Assembly (NCBI RefSeq): GCF_016808095.1
Contig: NC_068971.1
Span: 24,416,501-24,480,500, forward strand
Reading direction: 5' to 3'
Length of the DNA stretch: 64,000 nucleotides
From: Vigna angularis
Taxonomy: Eukaryota > Streptophyta > Magnoliopsida > Fabales > Fabaceae
Shown: positions 12,419 to 24,622 of the stretch, piece after piece
How the letters are laid out: each line of letters starts with the position of its first letter
Position numbering within the stretch: the first letter of the stretch is position 1
The notes under the pieces: model-generated
What the model saw: only the letters and a program-made list of their open reading frames with translations
Told to the model about the DNA's origin: nothing
The model's database searches: none
Position numbers and translations under genes: made by a program

Positions 12419-12764
12419 TGTTGGGTTCGCGTGAAACAGAGAAACTAGAAAATCCAAAAAACCCAGAGAAGAAAGAACAACAGAGAGAAAAGATAGAGGA
12501 AAAATGATTTGTAAATAATACTTCGAGATTGAATTAAAAATCAAAACGCAAAAACAGGCTACAATATATAATCAATCCAAGCGACCAAAACAAAAAAAAA
12601 CAGAAAGACCGAGCGGTCATCAGTAGTAGAGGCCGAACATAGGTCAAGTACAACAAAGATCGAACAACACAGCCAAAGTCAGAACCGAAAGCACACGACC
12701 GAACGGTCACAAAGAGACCGAGCGGTTAAAACCAAAAACGAGTAATAAAAGAGTCTAACCTATA
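12419..12764 (-). repeat. 3' LTR of the copia element
   Basis: Matches 16875-17219. Its minus-strand start has decayed from TGTTGG to TATAGG, next to a purine tract AGGTGGAGATT. It contains GACCGAGCGGTC, GACCGAACGGTC and GGCCGAACATAGG words. Confidence 0.9.
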
Positions 12765-12865
12765 AATCTCCACCTAGACTCGACTATTACAAGAAAGTAC
12801 AAAACCGAATGGTACACAATTACAGACCGAACGGTATAGAACCAATCCTGGACAAAAACTTCAGA

Positions 12866-15800
12866 AACTTCTCTTTAGCGAGCGGCTTAGCAGCATATCT
12901 GCAGGGTTGTCTTTAGATGCAATTTTGCAGATTTGGACATCACCGGATGCTAGAATGCTCCTGAAAAAAATGCAACTTGACATCAATATGCTTTGCTCTA
13001 GAATGATAAATCTGATGGTTGGCCAAATGTATGGCGCTCTGACTGTCACAATGAACCCGGACGATCTTTTGATCAATTCCCAATTCTCGAATCAAGTCTT
13101 TTAACCATAGTGCCTCCTTTACCCCTTCAGCAAGCGCACATTATTCAGCTTCAGTGGTTGAAAGAGCAACAACTGATTGCAATGTAGACTTCCAGCTTAC
13201 AACAGTTCCGAACAGTGTAAACACATATCCCGAACGAGATTTCCTTATGTCCATACACCCGGCAAAATCTGAATCAACAAAACCTTCAATATAACCTCCA
13301 CCTTGAAAGTTATTTTGGAAGAGTAATCCAATATCAAGAGACCCCCTTATGTATTTAAGCATCCACTTCAACGCTTCCCAATGGATTTGTCCAGGATCAA
13401 CCATAAACCGACTTAGAACACTTACCCGATGCGCCAGGTCAGGTCTTGTGCAGACCATGCATACATGATGCTCCTAATCCCATTTGAAAACGGAACAGAT
13501 TCCATCTTCCTCCTTTCATCCTCGGTCTTCGGGCATTGCTCTTTGGTGAGTTTCAAGTGTTGACCGATCGGTGTGCCAACAGGTTTGGATTCAGTCATCC
13601 GATACCTTGAAATCACCTTTTTCAAATAAATCTTTTGAGATAAAAACAAGTCCCCCCCCCAGTTTATCTCTCTTTATGTCAATGCCCAAGATCCACCTTG
13701 CTTCTCCTAGCTCCTTCATCTCAAAAGCACCACCCAACTTTGCTTTCATCTCATGAATCATGCTCTTGTCACTGCTAGCAATCAGAATATCATCCACGTA
13801 TAGAAGAAGATATAGTACATCACTATCACGATTCAGAGTATACAAGCACTCATCATAATTGCACCGCTTGAAGTTCAGCTTTATCAGGAAATCATCAAAT
13901 TTCCTGTACCACTGCCTTGGACTTTGCTTCAAGCCATATAGAGACTTCTACAACAGGCACACCTTATCATCCAAAGCAAATCCCTCCAGCTACCTCATAT
14001 AAATGGTTTCCTCCAAGTCTCCATACAGAAACGCAGTCCTAACATCCAATTGTTCCAGGTGCAAATTACGATGAGTTTTTATAACCATTAGAACTCTGAC
14101 CGAATAGTGCTTCACCATAGGAGCAAAAATCTCAAGATAATTTATACCTTCAATTTGAGTAAAGCCTTTTGGTAACAAGTCTTGCTTTGTACCTTGCTTT
14201 CTCACCCCCTGGTATAGCATCCTTTTTCTTGAAAATCCATTTTGAACCTACAACCTTCTTACCCTTTGGCAATCCACCAATCTCTAGGTGCTATTCTTCC
14301 TCAATGCCTCTAGCTCTTCCTCCATAGCACCCTGCCAAAGATGTCGATCGCTATTGTGAAGAGCCTCCTTGTAACTTCTCGGTTCATCCGAGCTTTCAAG
14401 ATCTTTAGCAACATTCAAGACGTAGCAAATAAGATCTGCCTCTCCAAACTGTTTGGTTGGCTTAGAGATCCTCCTTTCCCTATCACGGACAAGCTGATAA
14501 TTCCTCAATTCAACATCAGCTCCTCTTGAGTGACTCACATCACCAGATATACCATTTGTATCATCACCAAGATCTGTGATAGACTGTCTTTGCCCTTCAC
14601 CCGTTCGGTTCTCATCTAATGACCGAACGGTTTCGTCTCGAATTTCACCCGTTCAGTCTTCCTCAGTCAATGACCGAACGACTCCATCAGTAGTATGTTC
14701 CACCTCAACGCGTGTCTTCTTCTCGCTTCCAGGATTTTTAGTATGCATTATCATTCTCGTTTCATCAAAAATGACATCACTATTAATGATCAACTTAGAC
14801 GATTTAGTATCTAACCTCCATATCTTGTATCCCTTAACTCCTTCATCATATCCAAGGAATACACTCTTTACCACTCGAGCCTCGAGCTTATCCCCTTTGA
14901 CATGCGCATACGCCACAAAACCGAACACCCTCAAGTTTTAGTAATCAGCCGATCGTCCACTCCAAACTTCCATTGGTGTTTTGTGATTGAGAGTCGAAGA
15001 CGGACTCCTGTTAATCAGGTATACGACTGTATTGGCAGCCTCTTCACAGAAAGCCTTTGACAACCCTGATCCAAGCAGCATGCACCGAACCCTCTCTAGA
15101 ATTATTCTATTCATCCTTTCGGCTAGACCGTTCTGTTAAGGAGTTCCCACCACAGTCTTGTGTCTCTTGATCCCTTTAACCTTGTAGAACTCATTAAATT
15201 CCTCTGAAACAAACTCCAGACCATTGCCAGTTTTGAGGCATTTCAACTTACACCCCAATTGATTCTCGGTCTGTGTATGCCACTCCTTGAACCTTTGAAA
15301 CGTTTCAGACTTATTTTTCAGAACGTAGATCCGCACTCTTCTTGAAAAATCATCAATTATACTCAGGAAATACGCTCCTCCACCATGAGTTTGAGTTCTT
15401 GCAGGCCCCCACAAGTCAGCATGAGCATACTCGAATGGTCGTTCGGTTAAGTGTTTCCTTTTGCCGAACGATATTTTGTGTGATTTCCCCAAGACACGGT
15501 GGTCAAAGAAATTCTGCTTCTGCAGCTTATCTCCCAGAAGTAAACCTTGCTTCTTCAATTTTTCAAGGTCCTTCTCACTGATATGTCCCATCCTCAAGTG
15601 CCAAAGCCGAGCGATATTCTCTGACTTCTTACTTGCTACCAAGGCATGACCAATGACAGTCGAACCCTCCAGAATATAAAATTCATTCTTTCTTCTGCCT
15701 TTGAGAATCACAGTATCTCCAGAATACACTCTCATCACTCCATCTTCAACTTTTGTGGAATAACCTCTAAGATCAAATGAACTTATAGAAATTAAATTTC

Positions 15801-16829
15801 TCTTCAGTTCAGGCACATACCTCACATCCTGCAGTACCCTTTCCAGTTATCAAACATCTTCATCCTTACCGACCCTAATCCTTGCACTCGGCAAGCCTTG
15901 TTATTACAGAGCAGTACATTTCCATGCTCCTTTTGCTCTAGACTCTCAAAGAACTCCTTCACCGGGCACATGTGATAGATACAGCCAAAATCCATGACCC
16001 AACTCCTTTAAGAATCTTCTGATGAAGCCACCAGAACACCAGCAGATTCATATCCTTCAAAAGCCTCTGCCATATAGGCAGTTTCCTGTGGCCGAACGAT
16101 TTTATCTCCTTTGGACAATACTTCTTGATATGTCCAATCTTCTGGCATTTGAAACATCTCACCTGTTTCGTACCTTCTGGTTTCGGCTTCTTCCCATTTC
16201 CAGTCTGCTTCTTCCATTTGCCTTCCACTAAAATCATCTCAGATGCCACCTCCTCGGTTGCCTTCGAATCTTGGAGCTTTTGAAACTCCTTGGTTCGAAT
16301 TGACCTCACAACCTTCTCTAGAGTAATCACCTGATCCTTACCATAAGGCATCCCTAAAATGCTCAAAGGTTCTCGGAAACGCATTCAGGAGAATAACAGC
16401 TTTATCCTTATCTTCCAACCTCACGTCAATATTCTCCAAGTCATCAACAATCTTGCTGAATTTCGCAAGTTGCTCCTTTGTGGTTCTTGATTATGTCATC
16501 TTGAACGAATAGAGTTGTTGCTTCAAACACAACCTATGAGCCAGCGATTTTGTCATGTACAATGACTCTAACTTTGCCCATATTCCAGCCGTAGTCTTCT
16601 CCTTCGCAACCTCCCTCACTGCCTTATCACCAAGACACAATATGATTGCACTTCTTACCCTATCTACAATTCTTTTCTTCTCTTCTTGCGTCAGAGTAGC
16701 ATCCATGTTCAATTCCCCCTTCAATGCATCATCACAGCCCTGCTGTATCAAGATAGCCTCCATCTTGATCTTCCATAGCCCGAAGTCATTTGATCCATTG
16801 AATTTCTCTACGTTGAACTTGGTTGCCAT
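12866..16829 (-). pseudogene. Copia gag-pol polyprotein, broken
   Basis: Read on the minus strand, gag starts at 16829 with MATKFNVEKFNGSNDFGLW. It is followed by a CCHC zinc knuckle CFKCQKIGHIKKYC (about 16235), and a protease whose DSG site has become D-F-G near 15985. Next come the gag-pre-integrase box WHLRMGH (about 15620) and integrase (HADLWGP, IIDDFSR). RT keeps YVDD near 13810. RNase H (VDSDFAG, ALSTTEAE) spans about 13360-13141 and runs on in another frame to about 12866. The coding sequence is split into at least nine frames by frameshifts and stops. The integrase LRTDNG box reads LKTGNG, so the second catalytic aspartate is lost. It cannot make active enzymes. Confidence 0.92.
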
Positions 16830-16874
16830 CGTTTCTGGAATTTCTTGATTCACAGCCCCATGGTGGATGCCAAT

Positions 16875-17219
16875 TGTTGGGTTTGCGTGAAACAGAGAAA
16901 CCAGAAAACCCAAAAAACCCAGAGAAGAAAGAACAACAGAGAGAAAAGACAAAGGAAAAATTATTTGTGAATAATACTTTGAGATTGAATTAAAAATCAA
17001 AACGCAAAGACAGACTACAATATATAGCTAATCCAAGCGACTGAAACAAACAAAACAGAAAGACCGAGCGGTCATCAACAGTAGAGGCCGAACATAGGCC
17101 AAGTACAACAAAGACCGAACAGCACAGCCAAAGTCAGAACCGAAAGCACACGACCGAACGGTCACAAAGAGACCGAGCGGTCAAAACCAAAAACGAGTAA
17201 TAGAAGAGTCTAACCAACA
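16875..17219 (-). repeat. 5' LTR of the copia element
   Basis: On the minus strand it begins TGTTGGTTAGACTC and ends AACCCAACA. The sequence that follows, ATTGGCATCCACCATGGGGC, occupies the primer-site position but does not match the usual Met-tRNA site well. It carries the same GACCGAACGGTC words as the other LTR. Confidence 0.9.
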
Positions 17220-17224
17220 ATAGT

Positions 17225-18860
17225 AAATGCAACACTTTTGTAGGCATGGCTTCAAAACTATAAAAAGCAATACAAAATTAGGCAACACTTACAAAATTGT
17301 TGCTTAGAGATGAGTATTTTCAGTCCCCGAGTAACCTCTTCTTACCCTAGACTAGATGAGTATTCTCACCACTCTTGGTCTCATTAGTTAGAGAATAACC
17401 TCCTATTACACTAGACTGGATGAGTATTCGCACCACTCTTGGTACTAAGCAACCATGCCTAGATTTTCTTAACACAACTAAGTTCAACAACTGTTTTAAG
17501 TCTCTTCAAATTTGCAATTTACGATTGCTTACAAGTCGTTCAGACTATTACTCTCGTGGAAAGGATGTAATTATAATACAATGCAATCTACATATTCGTA
17601 GGTGTTTCTCTTTTTTCTCTTTCTCTCTTTCTTACAATCATAAACAAATATTACAATCAAGCTCGAGAGTATTTTTTTTTTCTTCTTTTCTCTTCTTCTC
17701 TTTTTCTTCTCAGATATGTTCTTTTTCTTGAGTTCTTTATGTGCTTTACTTTTGAACGCTTCTCAAAGGATGAATATTTTCGTTTTATGTTATCCTCTTT
17801 CTTGTGTCTTCTCTTTCTTCATGTACAGTAGCTATTGGTTAAAGTCAACTTTTCATAGTAGGTTTACTTTTTTAGTATTTTGCTTGAAGTAGGTTGTACT
17901 TTCTTTTAGACACCGCTTCGAGTGAAAAACATTCTGTGAATATTTCTTTTGTCTTTAATGTCCTCTTATGATATTTTAATTTGAAGCTTGTGGATGCGTG
18001 TAGAGTAGGATATTTGCAAATAATATAGTAGATTGTGCATGCAACAAATATGTCTTATCTCTTATCACTTTAGTTGTTTTTGAACATTAAGCATTTAATG
18101 TCATTTAATGCTTGCTCATAACAACAAAATGTTTTTCAATTTTCTACTGTTAAGGTAGCATTTAACAATTAAGCTTTTCTTCTAAATATATCAAGTGTTG
18201 AGTAAAGCCTTCATCGTTGGACAAAGTAATAGTTTAGTTCATGGTATCGTTTAGACTGATGTAAGTGTTTTTTGAGACTTTATATTTTTAGAGCAATAAC
18301 ATTTAGCATTTTTATGTTTCTTTGATGTTTTAGGTTTAGGCTTTTAGAATGTTTTTGTCAAGGACTTTGTCTTGACATCTCTTTGTTTTCCCGGGAGTTC
18401 AATTGAATACCCCTTGGGTATAGTAAGCTTACGCGTTTAGCTTCAACTCTCTTAGATGCTTTGACTTAACAATCGTTTAGCATAGCGTCTAGTGTTTTGA
18501 TCTTAGGTGTTTTAATGTTTTCTACAATTTTAAAGGTTTTCCTAATGTTTTTCCAAGTTAGGGATCCTTCAACCTATGCTTTATGTTTCTTGTTATGGTA
18601 TTTTCATATTCTTATTTCGTTTAATGTAATTTGGTTAAACTTCAAAACATGAGAGCATTTAGTTGTATAGACGATTTTGTCTTAATAGTTTCTGCCCTAA
18701 GTATCTCCATCCCAACACTCAACACTCGTTCCTACCCTAATTCATTGTAATTGCGAGTTCTCTATCTAATAGACGGGGCCCAAGCCCAATTATCTTAGTA
18801 TAGTATTTCTTTTATTTTTTATTAAAGCATGTGTAAAAGGTGTTAGACATGTGATAAATA
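17225..18860. other. Non-coding repeat-derived DNA
   Basis: Between 17320 and 17460 the phrase GATGAGTATTCTCACCACTCTTGG occurs twice with small changes, about 85 bases apart. A similar paired phrase (CTCCTAAGGATGAG / CTCCTAAGGGTGAG) is at 20658-20720, so both stretches may be copies of one repeat family. A CT-rich run is at 17610-17730. The remainder is AT-rich with no protein domain recognised. Confidence 0.45.
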
Positions 18861-18876
18861 GGAGGGACTTTTTGTC

Positions 18877-18887
18877 CTATATATAAA
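18877..18887 (+). promoter_or_regulatory. TATA-box-like element
   Basis: CTATATATAAA stands about 80 bases before a stretch that changes from AT-rich to pyrimidine-rich leader-like DNA. It could be the promoter of a retroelement LTR or of a decayed gene. Confidence 0.35.
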
Positions 18888-18889
18888 CA

Positions 18890-19860
18890 TGCCACCACCT
18901 CTTGTAAGACACTTTTGAGCATAATGAATTGTTATTCTATTGAGAGCACTCTAGAACAATTCTACCTTGAAAGTCAAGGCTAGAGAATCCCAAAGGATCT
19001 TCTCTAGCCACCTTCCATTGTCACCATCCATTCTCTCATTTTCCAAATCAGATTCTCATTCAGTCACAATACACCACACTCCACCAATCATTTACCTCTG
19101 CGTGGCTTGTGTCATCCGCCACGCCTACGTCGCTGCCATGCGAGCCTTGTCCCTGGAAGGCTTCAACGCTCACACATCATTTTTCTCTCTCAATCATTCG
19201 AGAGAACAAACCATCACTCTCGCGTTCGTTTTCTTCGAGTGCGTCTCATCCAGCAACCATTTCCCTCACAGTTCCACCATCATAGAACCTTCACGTAAGT
19301 CACCTCCACCGATCCATATCTCAGATTTGCCTTATGCTTGCCTTTTCAAACCTTCGCACAGATTAAACCTTTGTTTGGTGCCCTATCTTTGCTTCCACCA
19401 TCGTTCTACGCCCATTCACCGAGTCAAATCACGATTTCTTTCCATTTCATCGATTTAATCGGCGAATCCCTCTTTTCCACCGATTAGATCTCTTCCTACC
19501 TCTAACCCTAAAATCTACACCGATCAAACCTTCGAAGCCTAAGGCTCTTGAGTAGATTCGTGTTCTTCCGCTGCTTCTCGATTCTTTAGCTCGATCAAGT
19601 CCATATTTCATTGTTCCTCGCCGATCTGCCTCGACCTGGAGCTATCACTATCTCTGGGGAAGATGGAGAAAAATACCAGACGGGTTAAACTCGTTGTAAC
19701 TTGGAATGATTTATATTTGTGTTTCCTGGGTTAGGTTAAAATCGTGATACCTGAAGAGGTTGATAGTCATTGTAACCTGAAGAAGTTGAAACTTGTGCTA
19801 GTTAAGGGATTTGATTAGTGAAACTTCTTAAAATAATGGCTTAAGAGACTGGTTGTAGCC
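18890..19860 (+). other. Leader-like, moderately GC-rich segment; unknown transcript or LTR remnant
   Basis: The sequence resembles a plant 5' UTR with pyrimidine-rich and CACC-rich stretches. It contains an open stretch of 163 codons (18967-19458) whose translation is rich in Ser, His and Pro and has no domain I recognise. Phrases such as CTAACCCTAAAATC (19501) and AGGTTAAAATCGTG follow. A promoter-proximal fragment of a retroelement or a decayed gene fits equally well. I do not call the open stretch a protein gene. Confidence 0.3.
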
Positions 19861-20460
19861 TCAAGGTGTGATGTGAACCAATATAAACATCATGTGCATT
19901 TTTATCTTTTTAGTTAAGTATAATGTATGTGCAAAATGAGTTTAAAATGTCTACAAGCTCTATTCATTCTTCTTTAAGAGCCAACTTGCACCAACACTAT
20001 ATAATAGAGATATTAATTAATTGATTAAACAATTAAAAAATATTTACATGATTAAATGTGCTTAAATATATTAAATTAAAAAAATTTAAAAAAAATAGAA
20101 AAATTGTAAGAAAACTGGTGGGCTTACTCACTAGCTTACCTAGCGATAACTTGTTAATTCGCCTTATCTCAATTTTAATGGACCAACAACATACTCACAT
20201 AAAAGGGTTAGATTGATTCATTTTGTCTCCTATATTAATTACACCATTTCAATGCATATATCAATCACATTATATATAATAAACAACATGCAATCAAAAC
20301 ATATTACAGAAGACATGACCATTATTTCCCAACTGTTAAAATTATGACAACAATATATCTCAACTAAGAGGGGAGTGAATTGGTTTAAAACTATTTTACC
20401 TTCCTTAAAAAATCTATGGTGCATTAAATTATTTTTAACAAACTTTTTCACCTTTTAATT
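19861..20460. other. AT-rich intergenic DNA
   Basis: Low-complexity AT-rich sequence. Nothing recognisable on either strand. Confidence 0.6.
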
Positions 20461-21400
20461 AATTAACAGATTATTAAGCAAGGATAATGAAAGAAATCAT
20501 ACAAAGATATGTACTGGTTCAATTCTTCAAAAGTTTACATCAGGTTTTCTTCCAACAACCTGAGTTGAAAGAAAATCCACTAAGAATAAGTGTCAAGATT
20601 ACATAGATACAAGATTCACCTATGTACTCTAAATATCTAACCACAATAATAACAAACTCCTAAGGATGAGTCTACACACGCTCACTCTAGGAACTAAGAA
20701 CATACTCCTAAGGGTGAGACTACACAGACTCACACTAGAAACCTTACCTACACAACAAAGGTAACTATAATTCACAAATATTACATAAAAAGAAAACCTG
20801 TTACACCTTTAGTATTGATGTTACAAAGAAATGAAAATTCACACCCTTCTTAGATCTTTTCTCTCACTTTTGAAGGCTTGCAACTTTGAATTTTCTCAAT
20901 TGATGTTTGACTTTTCCAAGAATGCTCCAAGACCTCTCAAAGAATGTTCTTGTTTCACAATAGAATGCTCCTAGAATATTTTTCGTGCCTACAAAAAGAA
21001 TTAACCACATATATATAGCGAAAGACACATTATTGTCCGTTTTAATATATTAGGTTTTTCCTTAATCGATTAAAATAGAGAGCTAAGCTTCCTGGTGTGC
21101 ATCAGACAATTTTAAACGGTTATATTATTTCCTTAATCGATTAAAATTTACACATTGTTTTAATCGATTAGATTAATTTCTTAATTGATTAAAATAGAGA
21201 GTAAGACACTAGCTTTTGACAATTTTAATACTCAATTTATATCATCATACAATCAACATAGATTGATAATACATTCATTTTAACATGGTTTCACAATTTA
21301 TTAATCAAGCACGAAACATTATTCAACATCATCAAAAACAATCATTCAATTATCATCAAACCAAGTTAAGAACATGTTGACTATTTTGAGTTACTTTGAT
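20461..21400. repeat. Non-coding LTR-like repeat with TTAATCGATTAAAA words
   Basis: CTTAATCGATTAAAAT and its variants occur four times between 21060 and 21200, each a near-perfect palindrome around ATCGAT. The stretch also has the paired phrase CTCCTAAGG(A/G)TGAG near 20660-20720. Such words are common in LTRs of legume retroelements. I could not find matching ends or a TSD here. Confidence 0.4.
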
Positions 21401-22186
21401 TGAAGGGCTCCCCTATCAACACCAACTTAGAACTGTGAGTCACATTGTAGTAGGCCACTTTGCTTATACACTAATAAAGTTGCCCTACCCACAAATTAGG
21501 ACTATTTTTTTACCTCTGTTCTACCTCTCTACAACCTCAAGGCATGCCTCCAATTTCCCATCTACTTGTCTCACCACTTGACACCTTAATTTACGTGGTC
21601 AAGCAACAATTAGAACATGAGATTTCATTGAATCTGTTCTAGTATAGCTCACCACACTACATGCCAATTGCACCTCTTGATTACCATACATCTCATCCAC
21701 AAGTAAATTACAAATGACAACTCTTGACTCTATTAGTCTCACATCACTTATATCAAAATACAAATACATATAAATACCCAATAATATTTCAATTTCACAA
21801 TGGCAGAGTCCAAAAACACTCCACAATTATGGTTGATTTTAGCTTTGGATAATCTTTTATTATTATTTTAGCTTCAACAACCATTTTGAGTTGCCTCAAC
21901 ACCGCCACACTTTTGCTTGAGCGAAAAGCCTTCATTTGAGCAAAATTGCAATTCGTTTGAGCATCTCAACACTGTCATACTTTTGCTTGAGTGGAGATAA
22001 GCCCAAAAAAAAACCTTCCCATAAAAGAAACCTCCATTTTTACCCTAGTAAATAAGATTTCCATCTTCCAAATCATTATAAAAAAAAGAAAAAAAAAACT
22101 ACAACAACCAAACAACGACTAAATTCCAAAATAATACAGAAAGAAGGTTTCAAGCAAACATAACAAATTACAAGTGTTACGACAAT
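21401..22186. other. Intergenic DNA with GCTTGAGCG words
   Basis: Words of the type TTTGCTTGAGCG, TTTGAGCA and TTTGCTTGAGTG recur at 21905-21995, matching those at 11870-12240. No credible gene is seen. Confidence 0.45.

Positions 22187-22219
<33 letters not shown>
22187..22219. repeat. (TG)n(TA)n microsatellite
   Basis: TGTGTGTG followed by an uninterrupted TA run. Confidence 0.93.
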
Positions 22220-22480
22220 GGGTTTGCTAATGCGCGTCCGCCTGTTTTTCAGTTGGTACATTTTAGCAATGTGTACCGGGTTTTAGTAGACAAAAATACC
22301 CTTATATATCATGGATTCTAAGTTTTAATGTTAAGGGTATTTTAATAATTTCCATTCTAAAAACTAAAAAAAAAAAAAAGAAACCCCCCAAACCCTTACT
22401 CACCTCTCTCATTCCTCTCAACCCTCTCTCTTTCATCTCCCTCACTCCAACCTTTTCTCTGCCATCCCTACTGTAGCTCC
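22220..22480 (+). other. Possible end of a Mutator-like element with leader-like DNA
   Basis: GGGTTTGCTAATGCGCG at the start, followed by GTTGGTACATTTTAGCA, looks like the outer end of a terminal inverted repeat. A C/T-rich leader-like tract follows at 22379-22460. I could not find a matching opposite end, so this may be a truncated element. Confidence 0.28.
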
Positions 22481-23156
22481 AATTGAAAAAATCAAAAACA
22501 CTTGTCGTATATGGTTGTTTCTTTTGCTATATGTCACTTAAGTTTTTAATTTTTACTCAACTTAAAACTTTCTAATTCATACTTAGATTTGCAGTAGTTT
22601 CTTCCAATGTGAATTCGATTTTATCATAAATTTTTAACACATCAGAATTCCTAACGAAAATTATACCTTAAAAAATTCCTAGTACTACTTATTACGATTC
22701 AATAATTCTTTAAATTGATTTATGTTTAAATTATGAAACAAAAATTCGTCCATTAATCACCAATCAATGCAATATACTTATAACTTAACGCTTCTATTAA
22801 TTTATTAACAGTTTAATTGATAAGGTAAGTTAAAACGATGTTAATAGCTTTATATATATATAATCAGTTTATTTATTTCTGTTTTACGATCTTTAAAATA
22901 ATCATCAAATCTGATTTCCTTGCTTTCAAGACTTTATTTTGTTTTTTATAATTTTTAACTTTTTTTACTCTTCCACATATCATTTATCTGTTTATAAGAT
23001 GATTTTAATTTTTTTTAATCTTAAATTTAACTCTATTAAATAATATTTTTAATTTAAATAAAACAATACAAAAATAAATAAATATTAAAAAAACATAATT
23101 GAAACACATATTTTATTAAAGTTTTATAAAATAGTCATCCGTATCGCATAAATGAA

Positions 23157-23535
23157 TCATTGACAACAACATTCATTTATATTTATTTTATCGATACAGA
23201 GAGCATCCTTAAAGCCCATTTTTGCGCAATCGCTCTTGCATTGTGGTAATCCACCAGAACAAAGGCCGATGCAATGATTCAGGAATCCAAATTTTGGTTC
23301 TGCTGTTGCTTCTCCTGAGTTAATTAAAACCACCAAAAAGTTATATCAAATTTCATCACAAAATTCATTTGGATTTATGGATTTTTGTATTTTGCCTTCA
23401 TTTTAGAAATAAAAAATAACAAAAGATACTAAATTGGAGAATTGAAAGTAATTTATTTTTCTAATTACCTGCTGTCAGAACCAGAGCAACCAACAAAACA
23501 CTGAAGAGAAAAGGATGACAGAATCGAGAAGCCAT
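23157..23535 (-). CDS. Secreted defensin-like cysteine-rich peptide, copy 1
   Basis: A two-exon gene: exon 1 at 23469-23535, exon 2 at 23157-23314, with GT..AG intron 23315-23468 in phase 1 after codon 22. The joined 225 bases encode 74 residues. Residues 1-22 form a hydrophobic signal peptide (MASRFCHPFLFSVLLVALV...). The mature part has eight cysteines (37, 41, 48, 52, 62, 71, 72, 73) in the pattern C-x3-C-x6-C-x3-C-x9-C-x8-CCC, with the CKSDC box. The single intron right after the signal peptide, the small size and the C-x3-C pair fit the plant defensin-like (DEFL/LCR) family, which acts outside the cell in defence or signalling. The spacing is not that of a classical antifungal defensin (CCC replaces C-x-C), so the target is unknown. 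Confidence 0.85.
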
Positions 23536-23608
23536 TTCTAGAGAATTTTATTTTTCAGTTTGATATTTTCTTCTGCTGAGATGAATGTTTCATATCCCCT
23601 AACCATTA

Positions 23609-23618
23609 TTTATATAAA
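23609..23618 (-). promoter_or_regulatory. TATA box of defensin-like gene copy 1
   Basis: Minus-strand TTTATATAAA about 75 bases upstream of the start codon. The same element is conserved upstream of copy 2. Confidence 0.7.
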
Positions 23619-24622
23619 GGCTGTTCAGGATTAGCATGCTCTACTCATTACACTTACGGGACATTTAATTCAAAAATAAATTATTTATTTACATCATTGA
23701 ATGTTTAAAATTTAATTTTTGAATTAATTTGTTTTTACTAAATATGGTCCACATTATCAGTTTAAAGGATGTTATTTAAGTATTTTTAAGGCAATCAGTG
23801 AAGAGTGATAAAATTTCCCTTCTTATTGTAAAAGAGACGTTAATAAGTATATTAAGATCATTTAATTACTATGTTGAAAATAGTAACAATTAAGAAAACT
23901 CAAATAAATAGACAACTCAAACTTCATATATAGTCAATCATTTTAATCTTTTCTGGTAAAAAAAATTAATAATGGTATGAGAGTCTGATTTGTCTTGCGA
24001 AATAAGTTTGTCTCATTATAATTGTATTAATTGTATTAAGATTTGATCACAATGAAGGTCAACCCAATCTTTCCTAGTAAATTTTTTTTAACCATTTATG
24101 AGAATAGATTAGTTCAAAAGTAAGTTGATTAAGTTATATTTTATATGAAACTTTTAATTTACTTTATATTAAATATTTTATTTTAATTAGATAACGTGTG
24201 CACAGGAAACGTTATTACATAAAAATATCTTTTACATTGGATATTTTCAATTTTTATGTCAAGTACAGTGGGCACCAATTTATTAGGTCCACACTAATTT
24301 AATCAAGAATAAAACGAAGTATTTTTCTTAATGGACTTTTAGTTCATTATGCAATTTAAAATTATGTAATCCTTTTCCTATGGTGTTTAGGACAGAAACA
24401 AAGTGAACACAAATAGACAGAAATTGTGAGTGCCTATGGAGTAGACTAAGTCTCATGGTTTTTTTTATATTGAGATCTTTTAACATCAAAGAGTTTTGTT
24501 GTTTACTAATTTCTCTCCTTTGTTTTAGGTGTTTCATTATTTTTGCATATTAGTTATATAGGAAAGAGTTTATATGGGTTTTACTTCTTGTTATGTGTTA
24601 TATTTGTTATCTTTCCAACAAT
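23619..24622 (+). other. Promoter flank and degraded copia LTR upstream of the gag remnant
   Basis: The part before about 24000 is the upstream flank of the defensin-like gene. The part just before 24621 ends in CTTTCCAACA directly followed by ATTGGTATCA, the arrangement of a copia LTR end and Met-tRNA primer site. The LTR start cannot be placed. Confidence 0.45.

Larger units (their letters stand above)
12419..17219 (-). mobile_element. Ty1/copia retrotransposon (Tnt1/Tork-like), inactive, complete
   Basis: Two LTRs of 345-346 bp in direct orientation bound a decayed gag-pol read on the minus strand. A perfect 5-bp target duplication ATAGT flanks it (12414-12418 and 17220-17224). The 5' LTR is the right-hand copy. 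The domain order protease, integrase, RT, RNase H is the copia order. LTR divergence and many frameshifts mark it as old and dead. Confidence 0.93.

Noticed and set aside
18967..19458. 163-codon open frame after a TATA-like box
   Set aside because: No domain, leader-like composition and in-frame low-complexity residues; not supported as a protein gene.
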